Positions 34,964-45,200 of a stretch of DNA of 64,000 nucleotides are shown here, in pieces. Made by a program: the position numbers and the translations under genes. Origin of the DNA: Pontiella desulfatans (GTDB taxonomy: Bacteria; Verrucomicrobiota; Kiritimatiellia; Kiritimatiellales; Pontiellaceae); contig NZ_CAAHFG010000002.1 in the NCBI RefSeq assembly GCF_900890425.1, positions 1,302,001 to 1,366,000 of the forward strand, read 5' to 3'. The notes under the pieces were generated by a model that saw only the letters and a list, made by a program, of their open reading frames with translations, was not told the DNA's origin and did no database searches. The stretch's first letter is position 1. Each line of letters opens with the position of its first letter.

Positions 34964-36334
34964 ATGAAGCAGCTTTTCATTCGTTGGTTGGTCCTGCTGG
35001 GCGGCTCCTTGGCGGTCCATGCCGCGCAACCGAATGTTTTGATCATTCTCGCGGATGATCTGGGGTATGCCGACCTCGGCTTCCAGGGGTCGGAAGAAAT
35101 CAAGACGCCGCACCTCGACCGCTTGCGCGCTTCCGGCGTCCGGTTTTCCGATGCATATGTCTCGGCCTCGGTTTGCAGTCCGTCGCGCGCGGGCATGATG
35201 ACCGGGCGGTACCAGCAGCAGTTCGGGCATGAGCCGAACTGCCCGCCCCTGCAATTCGGGATGAACCTCGGGGAAACGACGCTGGCGGATGCGCTCCAGC
35301 CGCTGGGCTACCGGACCGGATTGATCGGGAAATGGCACCTGGGCGACCAGGACCGGTTTTATCCGACCAACCGCGGTTTCGATTATTTCTGCGGTTTGCG
35401 CGAAGGCTCCCGCAGCTATTTCTTCAGCCCGCAGAACGACGACAAGCCGGGCAGCTACAAGAGGATCGAGGAAAACGGCGAGCCGCTCAAGTTCGAGGGC
35501 TACCTGACCGATTTTTTCACGGACAAGGCGGTGGGATTCATCGACGAGGCTTCATCGGAAGAGCCCTTTTTCCTGTTTCTCTCCTATACCGCGCCGCACG
35601 CCCCGATGCATGCCACGGAAGAGGACCGGCAACGCTTCAGTCACATTGAAAACGAAAAGCGCCGCACCTATGCCGCGATGGTCTGGGCGATGGACCGGGG
35701 GATTGGCCGGGTGATGGAGGCGTTGGATAAAACCGGCGCGTTGCAAAATACGCTGGTCTTTTTCCTGAGCGATAACGGCGGGCCCATTCATCATAATGCC
35801 TCGATCAATCTGCCGCTGAACGGGGAGAAGGGCATCAAGTTCGAGGGCGGAATCCGCGTCCCGTTTGTGATGAGCTGGCCGCAACGCCTGCCCCAGGGCG
35901 GAACCTATTCCTCCATGGTTTCCTCGCTCGATATTTTCCCGACGGTGTTGGCTGCGGCCGGCGGCAAGCCCGACTATGGCCATTTGGCCGGACGGGATCT
36001 GCTGCCCTATGTTCTGGGAGACGATGCCGGCATCCCGCACCAGAGACTCTATTGGCATAAGGAGTGGTTTTCGGCCATGCGCGAAGGGGATTGGAAAATC
36101 CTCTATGTGCAGGACTTTGGCTATGCGCTCTACAACCTCGGAGAGGATGTGGGCGAGAAAAACAATGTGGCGAAACGGCAACCCGAAAAACTGGAGCAGA
36201 TGCGCCGCGGGCTGGAGGCCTGGAAGGCCAGGCGAAGTGGTTCCGAGTGGACCGAAGGCCCGAAGTGGTACAGGATCAACCGTCAATTGCACATAGATCT
36301 GATCGAGGAAGGGTCGCAGGTGCCCGCTCCCTGA
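34964..36334 (+). CDS. Secreted S1-family sulfatase
   Basis: A 456-aa single-domain sulfatase of normal family length. Signal peptide ends near VHAAQ. NVLIILADDLGYADLG supplies metal ligands; Cys71-Ser-Pro-Ser-Arg75 (CxPxR) is the formylglycine site; LIGKWHLGD and the DNGGP segment with later His are further active-site blocks. It removes sulfate esters from a polysaccharide fragment in the periplasm or outside. Unlike the other sulfatases here it has no added modules. The gene follows the clan GH-A hydrolase by 9 bases and precedes the VWA-like gene by 60. Confidence 0.93.
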   Translation: MKQLFIRWLVLLGGSLAVHAAQPNVLIILADDLGYADLGFQGSEEIKTPHLDRLRASGVRFSDAYVSASVCSPSRAGMMTGRYQQQFGHEPNCPPLQFGMNLGETTLADALQPLGYRTGLIGKWHLGDQDRFYPTNRGFDYFCGLREGSRSYFFSPQNDDKPGSYKRIEENGEPLKFEGYLTDFFTDKAVGFIDEASSEEPFFLFLSYTAPHAPMHATEEDRQRFSHIENEKRRTYAAMVWAMDRGIGRVMEALDKTGALQNTLVFFLSDNGGPIHHNASINLPLNGEKGIKFEGGIRVPFVMSWPQRLPQGGTYSSMVSSLDIFPTVLAAAGGKPDYGHLAGRDLLPYVLGDDAGIPHQRLYWHKEWFSAMREGDWKILYVQDFGYALYNLGEDVGEKNNVAKRQPEKLEQMRRGLEAWKARRSGSEWTEGPKWYRINRQLHIDLIEEGSQVPAP

Positions 36335-36394
36335 AGCAGCCGGGGAAGGGCTGGGGACGACGGGTTTTAACAAAAAATAGATAGAGGGATGGAT

Positions 36395-37585
36395 ATGTCG
36401 GAACGAACCAAGAAAAGATTCTTTTCCAAACACGCAAAATCGAGCGCCGCGCTCATCAGCCTGGGCATCCACGCCGTACTGCTCGTTGTGGCGATCTCCT
36501 TCGTGGCGGTTACCGTGATCCATAAGGAAGACCAGGTTTTCGAGGCGAAGCAGGTGCGACGCCCCAAGGTACCGATCAAAAAGCTGCAGGTTCCGGTCAA
36601 TATCAAGAAAAAGAAAACGCAGAAGCCGAAGTTGCGCAAACGCATCGTGGTCAAGCAGACGCCCAAGGTGCCGGAAATCAAGATGCCGGAGATTACCGGG
36701 GTCAAGGGCGGCATGGGCGGCGGCTATGGCGATGGCGGCGGAAACGGCCTGGGCTTCAACATGCCCGAGATCGATTTCTTCGGCGCCAAGGGCAAGGGGG
36801 AGAAGGTGGTTTTCATTGTCCACTTCGGCCCGGCGACCATCGGCAAAAATCCCTACCAACGGATGACCGGCTACACGATCCGCAATCGCCTGGAGGATCT
36901 GATCAACGAACTCCCGGGGGTGTCCCTGTTCAATGTGGCCGCCTATTGGGCGAACGACACCATTGCGCTTAACCCGGAAATGATGCTGGCCACGCCCGAC
37001 AACAAACAGAAGGTCATGGACTGGATGGAGCCGGTCAATCCCCTGAAGGGAAACTATGACCACTGCTTCGTTTGGCAGGGTGCGCAGAAGAAGGTTACCA
37101 ACGCACGCTCGAAATATCCCCAGCGCGTTACCGGGCTGCCCTCCTATTCCACCAAATGGGCCTATCCCTACGAGGTGCCGGGTGGAATCAACACCAAGTA
37201 TCTGGGCCAAGGAAAAAAATTCATGCACTGGAACCGCGGCGTCACCTGGGCGCTGCAAACCCAGAAACCGGATACGATCTTTATTCTGACGACCAACTAC
37301 ATCGACGACTGGGGCAATGGCGCAAAAGGGAACCCGTCCAAAGTATCGGGGGCCTACCGGGATATGATCCGCGACATCTACGGCCCGGATAAAAACCGGT
37401 GGCCCACGCTCAACGTCGTGGTCTTGCAGCACGGCAACTCGAATGCCGACGTGGTTCTGAACTCGCAGTTCGGGCCGATCATCAAGGCCTTCCGGGGCAA
37501 CGGATCCGTCATTCGCGATATTTCCAAATACATGACCGATGAAGAACGGGCGATGTATAAGGATTTCCGAAGCCAATACAACTAG
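36395..37585 (+). CDS. Membrane-anchored degenerate VWA-like protein
   Basis: A 396-aa protein with a short basic cytoplasmic start, one transmembrane helix (about 18-40), a long Lys/Pro-rich stretch (KVPIKKLQVP, KKKKTQKPKLRKR, about 52-95), a Gly-rich segment (GGMGGGYGDGGGNG), and a C-terminal domain of about 260 residues. That domain opens GEKVVFIVHFGPA, which resembles the first strand of von Willebrand A domains, but the metal site DxSxS is absent. The layout (helix, Pro/Lys linker) recalls TonB- or TolA-like periplasm-spanning proteins. ATG 36395 has AGAGGG at proper spacing; ATG 36389 is too close. Function not recognised; its place inside a sulfatase operon suggests an envelope role in the same process. 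Confidence 0.6.
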   Translation: MSERTKKRFFSKHAKSSAALISLGIHAVLLVVAISFVAVTVIHKEDQVFEAKQVRRPKVPIKKLQVPVNIKKKKTQKPKLRKRIVVKQTPKVPEIKMPEITGVKGGMGGGYGDGGGNGLGFNMPEIDFFGAKGKGEKVVFIVHFGPATIGKNPYQRMTGYTIRNRLEDLINELPGVSLFNVAAYWANDTIALNPEMMLATPDNKQKVMDWMEPVNPLKGNYDHCFVWQGAQKKVTNARSKYPQRVTGLPSYSTKWAYPYEVPGGINTKYLGQGKKFMHWNRGVTWALQTQKPDTIFILTTNYIDDWGNGAKGNPSKVSGAYRDMIRDIYGPDKNRWPTLNVVVLQHGNSNADVVLNSQFGPIIKAFRGNGSVIRDISKYMTDEERAMYKDFRSQYN

Positions 37586-37633
37586 ACTCAACAAGGGGCG
37601 CCGTCTTGCCATGGCGGTTGGAATGGAGGGGGC

Positions 37634-40600
37634 ATGAAACGAATTTCGCTAGCGCTGTTTTTGGTCTCACTGGCCGTGCCGTTCGCAACGCCTGCGGCGC
37701 CAATTGGCTGGGGCGCGGCAACGGATGTTTCCGCGGCAACGGATGTTTCGGTTTCGGGCAACCTGGTGGAGGCCTTCAACGCGGGGGACAATGCGGTTGC
37801 AGACCAGACCGTGAACGGCGTGCTCTTTACCGGAACGGGGGCGCTGCTGAACCTGAACGCAGCCTCGGACGTCTTTTCCGGCGACACCGGCGATGCGGCC
37901 TACAATGCCTTGCTCAGCTCCATTGACTATGGTGGCGGCACCGACCTCGTTACCCTGCAGGTGGGCGGCGGAAACCTGGTGGCGGGGGGCACCTACGAGA
38001 TCCAGGTTTGGTTCGTGGATACGCGCAGCACGCGCCAGACTCCGGTGGGCGACGGGGAGTCGCCGAACAACACCGTTACGTTGTCGGGGAATCCCGGGCA
38101 ATACGCCATCGGTACCTTTACCGCCGACGGAACAACGCAATCGATCACGCTCGAATCGCCGGATTTTGGCAACGCGCATATCAACGCCTACCAGATCCGC
38201 ACGGCCGGCCCGCTGCCCGATCCGGATGTGCCGACCGGGTTGACGGCGACGAACGGGGCAACCGATGAGATCGTGCTGGACTGGGACGACAACACGCAGG
38301 GCTACGCCTTCTCGCACTTCATCGTGAAGCGCTCCCCGGATTCCGGCGGGCCGTACATGCCCATTCCCGGCGCGGAACCGACGGCGAGCGAATATACGGA
38401 TACCGGGCTGGTCACCGGCTCGACCTACCATTATGTGGTTAGTGCCGTGAATGTCGGCGAGGTGGAGTCGGCGGATTCCGCGGAAGCCTCCGCCACCGCG
38501 CAGGTGTTTGTTCCCGATGCCCCGACCGTTCCGACGGGCCTTGATGTCAGGTCGGGCAATACCCGTGCCTATTTGAGCTGGGATGAAAATACGCAGCTGG
38601 GTTTTGCGGCGTTCCGGTTGAAACGGTCGGAAGACCAGGGCGGCCCGTATGACTTGATCATGTCCGGCACCAATACCACGTATGTTGATTCGGGGCTGAC
38701 CAATGGCATCACCTATTTCTATGTCGTCACCGCCGTGAACATCGATAACGCGGAGTCGGCTCTTTCGGTCGAACGTTCGGCCACGCCGGCTGCCGCCGCC
38801 GAGCCGCCCAACTTCCTGTTCATTATCGCCGACGATATGGACACCTATGCGGTGAACGCCTACCGCGAGTCGGAGCCCTGCGAGACCGACGCGGCCGGCA
38901 ATCCGTATGGCATCGACACCCCGAATATCGACCGGCTGGCCGAAGAGGGGATGCTGTTCCACCAGGCGCGGTTGATGGGGGCGAACAGCGGCGCGGTCTG
39001 CACGCCTTCGCGCACCACGATCATGACGGGGAAGAGCACATGGGAACGAACGGTGGGCGTCACCGCCGCCACGACATTCCCCGGCATCTTCAACCGGGGC
39101 GCGCGCGAAGGGCAGGGGGCGCTGCCCTATGCCACCTACCGCACCTGCAAGTCCGGAAACTCCTACCCGACGGCCAACCTGGAATTCCAGGCTGTGAACG
39201 ACGCGACCAAACGGGGAAACACCGATGGAAACGGCAGCGAGTGGCATGGCGACTGGGGGGAGCTCTATCTGGAGGATTGGGCAAACAACCACCAAGCCAA
39301 CGGAAAGCCGTTTTTCATGTATCTCGGCTTCTCGCATCCGCATGACACGCGGCTGGCCCGCGAAAATCCAGACCTGACGGGCCGCTACGGCTGCATCAAC
39401 ACCACCGACCCCGCTTCCATTATGTTGAATGCAAACGCGCCGCCGCTTCCCTACAACCATCTTTCCTGCACACCGGACACCTATCCCGCGCATCCGTTCG
39501 ATCATGGCCACCTGGGGGTTCGCGACGAGAACACCGTTGCCGGCATGGGGCAATATCGAACGGCGGCGGTGGTGCGCAACGAGATCGGCCGCAACTTTGC
39601 CTGCGTCGACTGGATCGACCAGCAGATCGGGCGGGTGCTTGACCGGCTCGAGGATCCCAACGGAGACGGTGACACCTCCGACAGCGTGGCGGACAACACC
39701 TATGTGGTCTTTACCGCCGACCACGGTATTGCGATCGGCCGCCACGGGCTGCAGGGCAAGCAAAACCTTTATGAACACACCTGGCGGGTGCCGTACATCG
39801 TGCGCGGCCCCGGCATCGAAGCCGGAACCGCAACGGACGCCCTGATCTATTTGCACGAAACCTTCCCGACCTTCTGCGACCTCGCCGGCCTCGACCTCCC
39901 CGCCACGATCGACGGCAACGACGGCCAGAGCTTCCGCGCCGTGCTGGAGGGAACCACCAATGCGCATCACGATGTGGTTTATGGCCTGTATGCCGGCGGC
40001 GACAAGCCCGGCATCCGCGCCGTGACCGATGGCCGCTTCAAGCTGATGAAATACGATGTCGGCAACAATGCCACGCAGGTGACCCAGCTGTTCGACCTGG
40101 AACAGAATCCGTTCGAGCTGCTGCCCGAACACGGCGTTCCGAACCTGGCCGAACAACCGGCCTATGCGCAGATCCGCCAGCGGCTCGAAGCGCGGCTGAT
40201 GGAAAAGCGCATTCTGTTTGCCGATCCCTATGCCTTCCTCGGCGACCGCACCCTGCTGCGGTTTGAAAATGATCTGACCGATGCCCTGCCGTTCGGGAAC
40301 AACGGAACCGCGCCAAACGGGGCCGCCTATTCAACCGACGTGCCCAACGAAACGGACTACGTCGTGGGGGAGGCCAATACGGCGGCGCTAGACCTGGAGC
40401 AAACCCTTAACCAGTACATCCAGGTTCCGGATGCGGCCGCTCTCGGATTCGGCGCTGCGCCTTTCACGATCGAAGCCTGGGTGAAGCTCGAAAGCCTGCC
40501 TTCGGAGTCCAATCTTGCGAGCGCGATGCCGGTGGTGCAGAAAAAGGTCATCGGTGCGGCCGACAGCGAGCTCGACTATATGTTCCTGGCCTGCGCCGGT

Positions 40601-41161
40601 AGCTTTGGCGATGCCACGACCTTCCCGAACATGGCGCTCCGGCTGGGGGCGACCACCATCGTTTCTTCGCTGGCGATCCCGGACCTGCAGTGGCACTACA
40701 TCGGCGTGGCATTGGATCCCGTTGCGGACACCGCGCGCTTCATCCTCGACGACCAGACCAATGTGGTCTCGACCACGGCAACCGGAACCGCCAACGCCGG
40801 GCCGCTCGTGGTGGGGGCCCACTTCAATTCGTCGGGCGTGGTGGATGCCGCGTTCGATGGGCTGATCGACGAGCTGAGCATCACCGACGGTTTCCTGGCC
40901 CCCGCCGAGCTGCAGCCGCTACGGCAGATTCCCGAGCCGCTGCCGCCTTTGCTCCAGGCCCCGGTCATTTCCAATAACAATGTGGTGCTGAGTTTCGACT
41001 CCACCCCGTTGCATCTTTACGACGTGGAGTCGACCCCGCAACTGATCGATCCGGTCTGGACGCTGGAACGTTCCTATCTGTGGGATGCGGGCAACCGCAT
41101 CTCCGTGCAACTTGGAGCCGCGGCTTCAACCAACACCTTCTACCGCGTCCGGACTCCATAG
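37634..41161 (+). CDS. Secreted FN3-sulfatase-LamG multidomain protein
   Basis: An 1175-aa exported sulfatase with a GGAGGG ribosome site. Signal peptide ends near FATPAAP. Residues about 25-195 form a beta domain; two fibronectin type III domains (about 198-290 and 298-385; VPTGLTATNG..., VPTGLDVRSG...) precede the sulfatase (about 392-860). The formylglycine site is Cys456-Thr-Pro-Ser-Arg. Later blocks include FTADHGIAIGRHGLQGKQN. A LamG / concanavalin A-like domain (about 870-1090) and a C-terminal domain ending NTFYRVRTP close the protein. It is the last gene of the 27851-41161 unit; a copy of the 23-bp motif starts 9 bases after its stop, serving the next gene. Substrate unknown. Confidence 0.9.
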   Translation: MKRISLALFLVSLAVPFATPAAPIGWGAATDVSAATDVSVSGNLVEAFNAGDNAVADQTVNGVLFTGTGALLNLNAASDVFSGDTGDAAYNALLSSIDYGGGTDLVTLQVGGGNLVAGGTYEIQVWFVDTRSTRQTPVGDGESPNNTVTLSGNPGQYAIGTFTADGTTQSITLESPDFGNAHINAYQIRTAGPLPDPDVPTGLTATNGATDEIVLDWDDNTQGYAFSHFIVKRSPDSGGPYMPIPGAEPTASEYTDTGLVTGSTYHYVVSAVNVGEVESADSAEASATAQVFVPDAPTVPTGLDVRSGNTRAYLSWDENTQLGFAAFRLKRSEDQGGPYDLIMSGTNTTYVDSGLTNGITYFYVVTAVNIDNAESALSVERSATPAAAAEPPNFLFIIADDMDTYAVNAYRESEPCETDAAGNPYGIDTPNIDRLAEEGMLFHQARLMGANSGAVCTPSRTTIMTGKSTWERTVGVTAATTFPGIFNRGAREGQGALPYATYRTCKSGNSYPTANLEFQAVNDATKRGNTDGNGSEWHGDWGELYLEDWANNHQANGKPFFMYLGFSHPHDTRLARENPDLTGRYGCINTTDPASIMLNANAPPLPYNHLSCTPDTYPAHPFDHGHLGVRDENTVAGMGQYRTAAVVRNEIGRNFACVDWIDQQIGRVLDRLEDPNGDGDTSDSVADNTYVVFTADHGIAIGRHGLQGKQNLYEHTWRVPYIVRGPGIEAGTATDALIYLHETFPTFCDLAGLDLPATIDGNDGQSFRAVLEGTTNAHHDVVYGLYAGGDKPGIRAVTDGRFKLMKYDVGNNATQVTQLFDLEQNPFELLPEHGVPNLAEQPAYAQIRQRLEARLMEKRILFADPYAFLGDRTLLRFENDLTDALPFGNNGTAPNGAAYSTDVPNETDYVVGEANTAALDLEQTLNQYIQVPDAAALGFGAAPFTIEAWVKLESLPSESNLASAMPVVQKKVIGAADSELDYMFLACAGSFGDATTFPNMALRLGATTIVSSLAIPDLQWHYIGVALDPVADTARFILDDQTNVVSTTATGTANAGPLVVGAHFNSSGVVDAAFDGLIDELSITDGFLAPAELQPLRQIPEPLPPLLQAPVISNNNVVLSFDSTPLHLYDVESTPQLIDPVWTLERSYLWDAGNRISVQLGAAASTNTFYRVRTP

Positions 41162-41169
41162 GTGGCGCT

Positions 41170-41216
41170 ACCACCCTATTGGGTAGGTAGTCGCGAGGGG
41201 AACCCCGTGCTAACTT
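41170..41216 (+). promoter_or_regulatory. 23-bp motif (41170-41192) plus extended -10 (41208-41216)
   Basis: The motif has ACC-ACC at its left end and GGGTAGGTAG-TC at its right end. An extended -10 (TGC-TAACTT) begins 16 bases after it, with a GGGG-AA-CCCC palindrome between. Predicted 5' leader about 50 nt. See the finding on four shared sites. Confidence 0.7.
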
Positions 41217-41272
41217 CTCCAGCAATGGTTGCGGAATGGATTGATCCGCGCCGACTAAAGGAGAAGAAAAAA

Positions 41273-42067
41273 ATGAACAACCCGATTCAGACCACGAAAA
41301 TTCAACGGTATCGATTGATTGGCTTTGCGGCGGCCCTCTTTTTGGGCCTCTCATCGCCGATGGCGGGTGCCGGGGTGATCCTTTCCTACGACAGCCTGCT
41401 CCCGGCATCCGGTGGTTCGGCCACGGCACTCAGCCGTATCAACAGCCAAACCGACACGGAGTTTGTGGCTTCTTCTGCCCAATTCAGCGGAATCGGCCCC
41501 AGAGGTGTGATGGCGGCGATTCATGGTAGCCAAACCAATGTTCAGGGGGCCTACGGCGATCAAAACGACCTCATGTTCCGCTTCGGCAGCAGCGATACCA
41601 CGCCGGGTGATGGAATTCTCTCTGGTGCGCTCTCGGTGGGGCATGTGGCGCTTGGCCCGTATGTCTCATTCAGCTACACGGCAGCCAAAAACCAGACGCT
41701 CAGCGGGTTTTCGTTCCACCTGTTCAATAATTCAAACAACGCCAGCAGTTACGGCGCGCGCGACGTTGGACTCTATGTCCAGGTTGCCGGCGGCGGCTAT
41801 GCCCAGTTTGGTGATTTGGACACCTCAGCCACCGGCAATGGAAACCAGGGCATCGTGACGTTCAGCGACAGCCTTGCCGTGGCGAACGGCGAGCTGGTGG
41901 AATTTCGCCTGGGCTTCACCGACCGCACCCGCACGAACAACGACCTGCAGGCGGCGACCCGCATTGGCGACGTCAACATTTCCGCGATTCCGGAACCGGC
42001 TTCGCTGGGTTTGGTTGCGATGGTGGGGGGAGGAATCTTTTTTGTCCGCCGCCGCTTCATGATCTAG
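41273..42067 (+). CDS. PEP-CTERM secreted protein
   Basis: A 264-aa exported protein. The frame opens at 41162, but ATG 41273 follows AAAGGAGAA and a signal peptide (about 1-40) ending near MAGAGV; the earlier part covers the promoter. A beta-sandwich of about 190 residues precedes a PEP-CTERM tail: IPEPAS, hydrophobic segment, then RRRFMI, slightly different from the RRVFMV tails of the other two. No enzyme motif. Probably a surface or matrix protein processed by exosortase. Its promoter carries the 23-bp motif, and a terminator follows. Confidence 0.85.
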   Translation: MNNPIQTTKIQRYRLIGFAAALFLGLSSPMAGAGVILSYDSLLPASGGSATALSRINSQTDTEFVASSAQFSGIGPRGVMAAIHGSQTNVQGAYGDQNDLMFRFGSSDTTPGDGILSGALSVGHVALGPYVSFSYTAAKNQTLSGFSFHLFNNSNNASSYGARDVGLYVQVAGGGYAQFGDLDTSATGNGNQGIVTFSDSLAVANGELVEFRLGFTDRTRTNNDLQAATRIGDVNISAIPEPASLGLVAMVGGGIFFVRRRFMI

Positions 42068-42092
42068 CGGAATAGTAGACTATTGTTTTTGG

Positions 42093-42119
42093 AAGGGGCG
42101 GTGATCCGCCCCTTTTTGT
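42093..42119 (+). terminator. Intrinsic terminator
   Basis: A 9-bp perfect stem AAGGGGCGG / CCGCCCCTT with a TGAT loop, followed by TTTGTT, 25 bases after the stop codon. Confidence 0.9.
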
Positions 42120-42146
42120 TGCTGCAACCATGTCCGCCGTTCGCCG

Positions 42147-42193
42147 ACTACCTCATCGGCTAGGTGGGCAGGTTTGATCCTTGTTGATACCTT
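42147..42193 (+). promoter_or_regulatory. 23-bp motif (42147-42169) plus extended -10 (42185-42193)
   Basis: Left end ACT-ACC, right end GGCTAGGTGGGC. TGA-TACCTT lies 15-16 bases after the motif, the same distance as upstream of the 41273 and 49310 genes. Predicted leader about 48 nt. Confidence 0.65.
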
Positions 42194-42247
42194 ACCCGCT
42201 ACTGTTTTTTAGCGTGATTGGGTTAGACCGGAAAGGAAGAGGGAAAC

Positions 42248-45200
42248 ATGAAATATGCAGGAATCGCGATAGGCATGGCATGGTTCGCCATGAATGCTTT
42301 AGCTGGCACCGTCACCGTGGGCGTATCCGCGCCCGCAACCAACATCCTGTCGTCTGCGGTTGGCGGGATCGACTCGGCCATCTTCGACGAAAACGCCAAC
42401 GCAAACCATGCGCGGGGCCAGGTCTTCAGCCTCGGGGATGCCGGAGACAAAAACAACGCATTCGAAATCCGCGCGCTCACGATCCAGAAGAGCAATGACC
42501 AAACCTATTCCAACGACACCCTGACCTTGCGGGTTTTCCAGGGATCCGAAGCACAATGGACAACCGGAACCGGCCACTCCACCACCATTGACGGCGACGA
42601 TTATCTGGTCGGCACGGGCTGCGCCTTGCTCCACACCGAAACGTTCACGCTGAACGGAGCATTCTCCAACGAGAGCTTTGTCACCTTGACGCTCGCCACT
42701 CCAATCACCCTTGGCGCAAACGGCGACTATGGCTTTTTCTTTACCTACGATCAGGTCGATGGAACTCAGGATCGATTCCGCTATCGGGAGGGTTCCAACG
42801 GGGGGCGTCTTTCGATTTCAACCACCGCCCATGGCACCTCCGACCGTCAAATGGAATATTACCTCCAAGGCACCGCCGTCGCGGGCTCGCCCACCTTCGC
42901 GGTGTTGTATGGCTCGCCGTTCCAGGACGGCATGGTGCTGCAGCGCGGCAAGCCGCTCAAGGTCTGGGGGACGGCCGCCCCGACCAACGAGGTGACCGTT
43001 TTCCTGAACGGGGCGACGGGCATGGGCATGTCCGATGCCGATGGCAACTGGATGGTGGAGCTTCCGGCGCAGACCGCGAACGGCCCGTATGAACTGACGA
43101 CCGTCTGCAATGGACAAACCAACACGCTGACGGATGTGCTGGTGGGCGATGTTTGGATTGCTTTCGGCCAGTCCAACATGGTGCGTCCGCTGAGCGAAAT
43201 GACCAACAAGCAAATCTATATCGACGACATTTCCACCAACCGCATGATCCGCTGTCTGCAAGTTGCCCAGGATGCGGCCCTTACCCCGCAGGAGTCGGGG
43301 GCCATGACGTGGCTTGATAATTCCAATCCCGGAAGCTGGGGGTCGGTTGCCGCCGTGTTTGCCCACCAGATGCACGCAGGCAGCGGAGTGCCGACCGCGG
43401 TGGTCTGGGCGGGCTGGGGCAGCTCGTCGATCGAAGGCTGGATGCCGATCCAGATGACGAACGATTTCCCGCATTTCGAGGCGATGATGGAGCATTATCA
43501 AAGCATCGGCGAGTACGTCAGCGGCGACACCATCTCGTCGCGCGTGTCGGCCACGTATTCCTCGAACCTCGAAGCGATCACCGCCATGGTCAACGGCACG
43601 GGGACTTGGGATGATATCTTCATCCGCACGCGTCCAAACATTATCTACAACCAGCGGATCCACCCGCTGCTCGACTTCGGTATTTCCGGTTTTGTCTGGT
43701 ACCAGGGCGAGGCGAACGCCGGCACTCCGGAAAACGTTGCCCAGTATGGTTTCACGCTTCCCGCATTCGTTGCGGAATACCGCGCGCTCTTCGGCCAGGG
43801 CGACCTACCGTTCCTCGGCGTGCAGTTGCCATCGTACAACAGCACCTATTGGGCCTGGTTCCGCGAATCCCAAAGCCGGGTCGCAACGCTCAACAACGCC
43901 CATGTGGCCGTAACGATCGATACGGGACTGGTCAACAACATCCACCCCTACGACAAGGAGCCGATCGGCCAGCGCCTCGCCCTGCTGGGGCGCAAATATG
44001 CACTCGGCGAATCCATCGAGGCACATGGCCCGACCTTTGCATCGATGGGCATCAGCGGCAATGAGGCGACCATCACCTTCAGCCATGCGAACGGACTGGC
44101 GACAGACGACGCGCTCGCTCCCGCCGAGTTCGAGTTGGCCGGTTCCGACCAGGTCTGGCATGCCGCAACCAGTGCGGCAATCAGCGGCGGCAATGTCGTG
44201 GTCAGCTCCAGCTCGGAACCTGCTCCGGTGGCCGTGCGCTACGCGTGGTCGCCCGCGCCGGTGAACACCGTGAACCTGATCAATGGCGATGGCCTGCCGG
44301 CCGCGCCGTTCCGCACCGACGACTGGATGCCGACCGGCCTGGGGGCGCAGGCGCCGATGGCGGTGAAGGATTCGTATGGCGTGTTCACCAACGAAACGCT
44401 GGCGGTTGCCGCAGCGGGCGTTTTGGGAAACGACATGGACTTGAACCGCGATCCGCTCACCGCATCGCTGGTCTCCGACGTTTCGCATGGAACGTTGTCG
44501 CTGGCTTCCGATGGCTCGTTCAGCTACACGGCGGATGCCGGTTTTGCCGGAGCCGATTCTTTTGAGTATGCCGCTTCGGATGGCGCATTGTCCGCAACCA
44601 CGACCGTAACGATTGCTGTCAATGTGGGGTCGCTGGCCGCCGGCTATTCGGACGCGTTCGACAACGATGGACTGGCGATCAACTTCGGCGAGGGCGGGGG
44701 GCTGATCAACAAGACCTGGTATGGGTCGGCTTGGCAGGACGATGGCGAGCTGACGGGGCCCGTGAGCGGCACCCGCTGGTACCGCGCCCTCGCCTATACC
44801 GCGCTCTCCTATCCGGTCAGTAATGGCTTCATGCTGGATGTGGCCTACTCCATCACGAACATCGTTGTCGGGGAAGAGCGTGCCACCGCCACCTTCGGAT
44901 TGGTTGCCGACGATGCCACCGAAGCCGACATGGATATCCTGTTCAGCCGGGAAATGCCGATTCAGGGCATCGGCATGAGTCTCACGGACTGCACGGCGGA
45001 AGATGGTGTGCAAGGCTTGCATGCTGATAGCGGAACGCTGGCGCTGTTGAGCAACGACCAAACGGTCACGGCGGGGTCCAACAAAACCTTCAGCCTGACC
45101 GTTCTGCCGGATGGCAGTTGGTCGTACTGCATCGATGGCGCGGAACCGACCACCGGCACCGGCCTGGTTTTCGATCTGGATAAAAACTACCGGTTTGCCG

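Noticed and set aside
36395-37585. Functional von Willebrand A domain
   Set aside because: The metal-binding DxSxS and the later Thr are not present, so a normal VWA role cannot be claimed.
37667-40156. 829-codon reverse-strand open frame
   Set aside because: Antisense shadow of the FN3-sulfatase gene, no recognisable family or start site.
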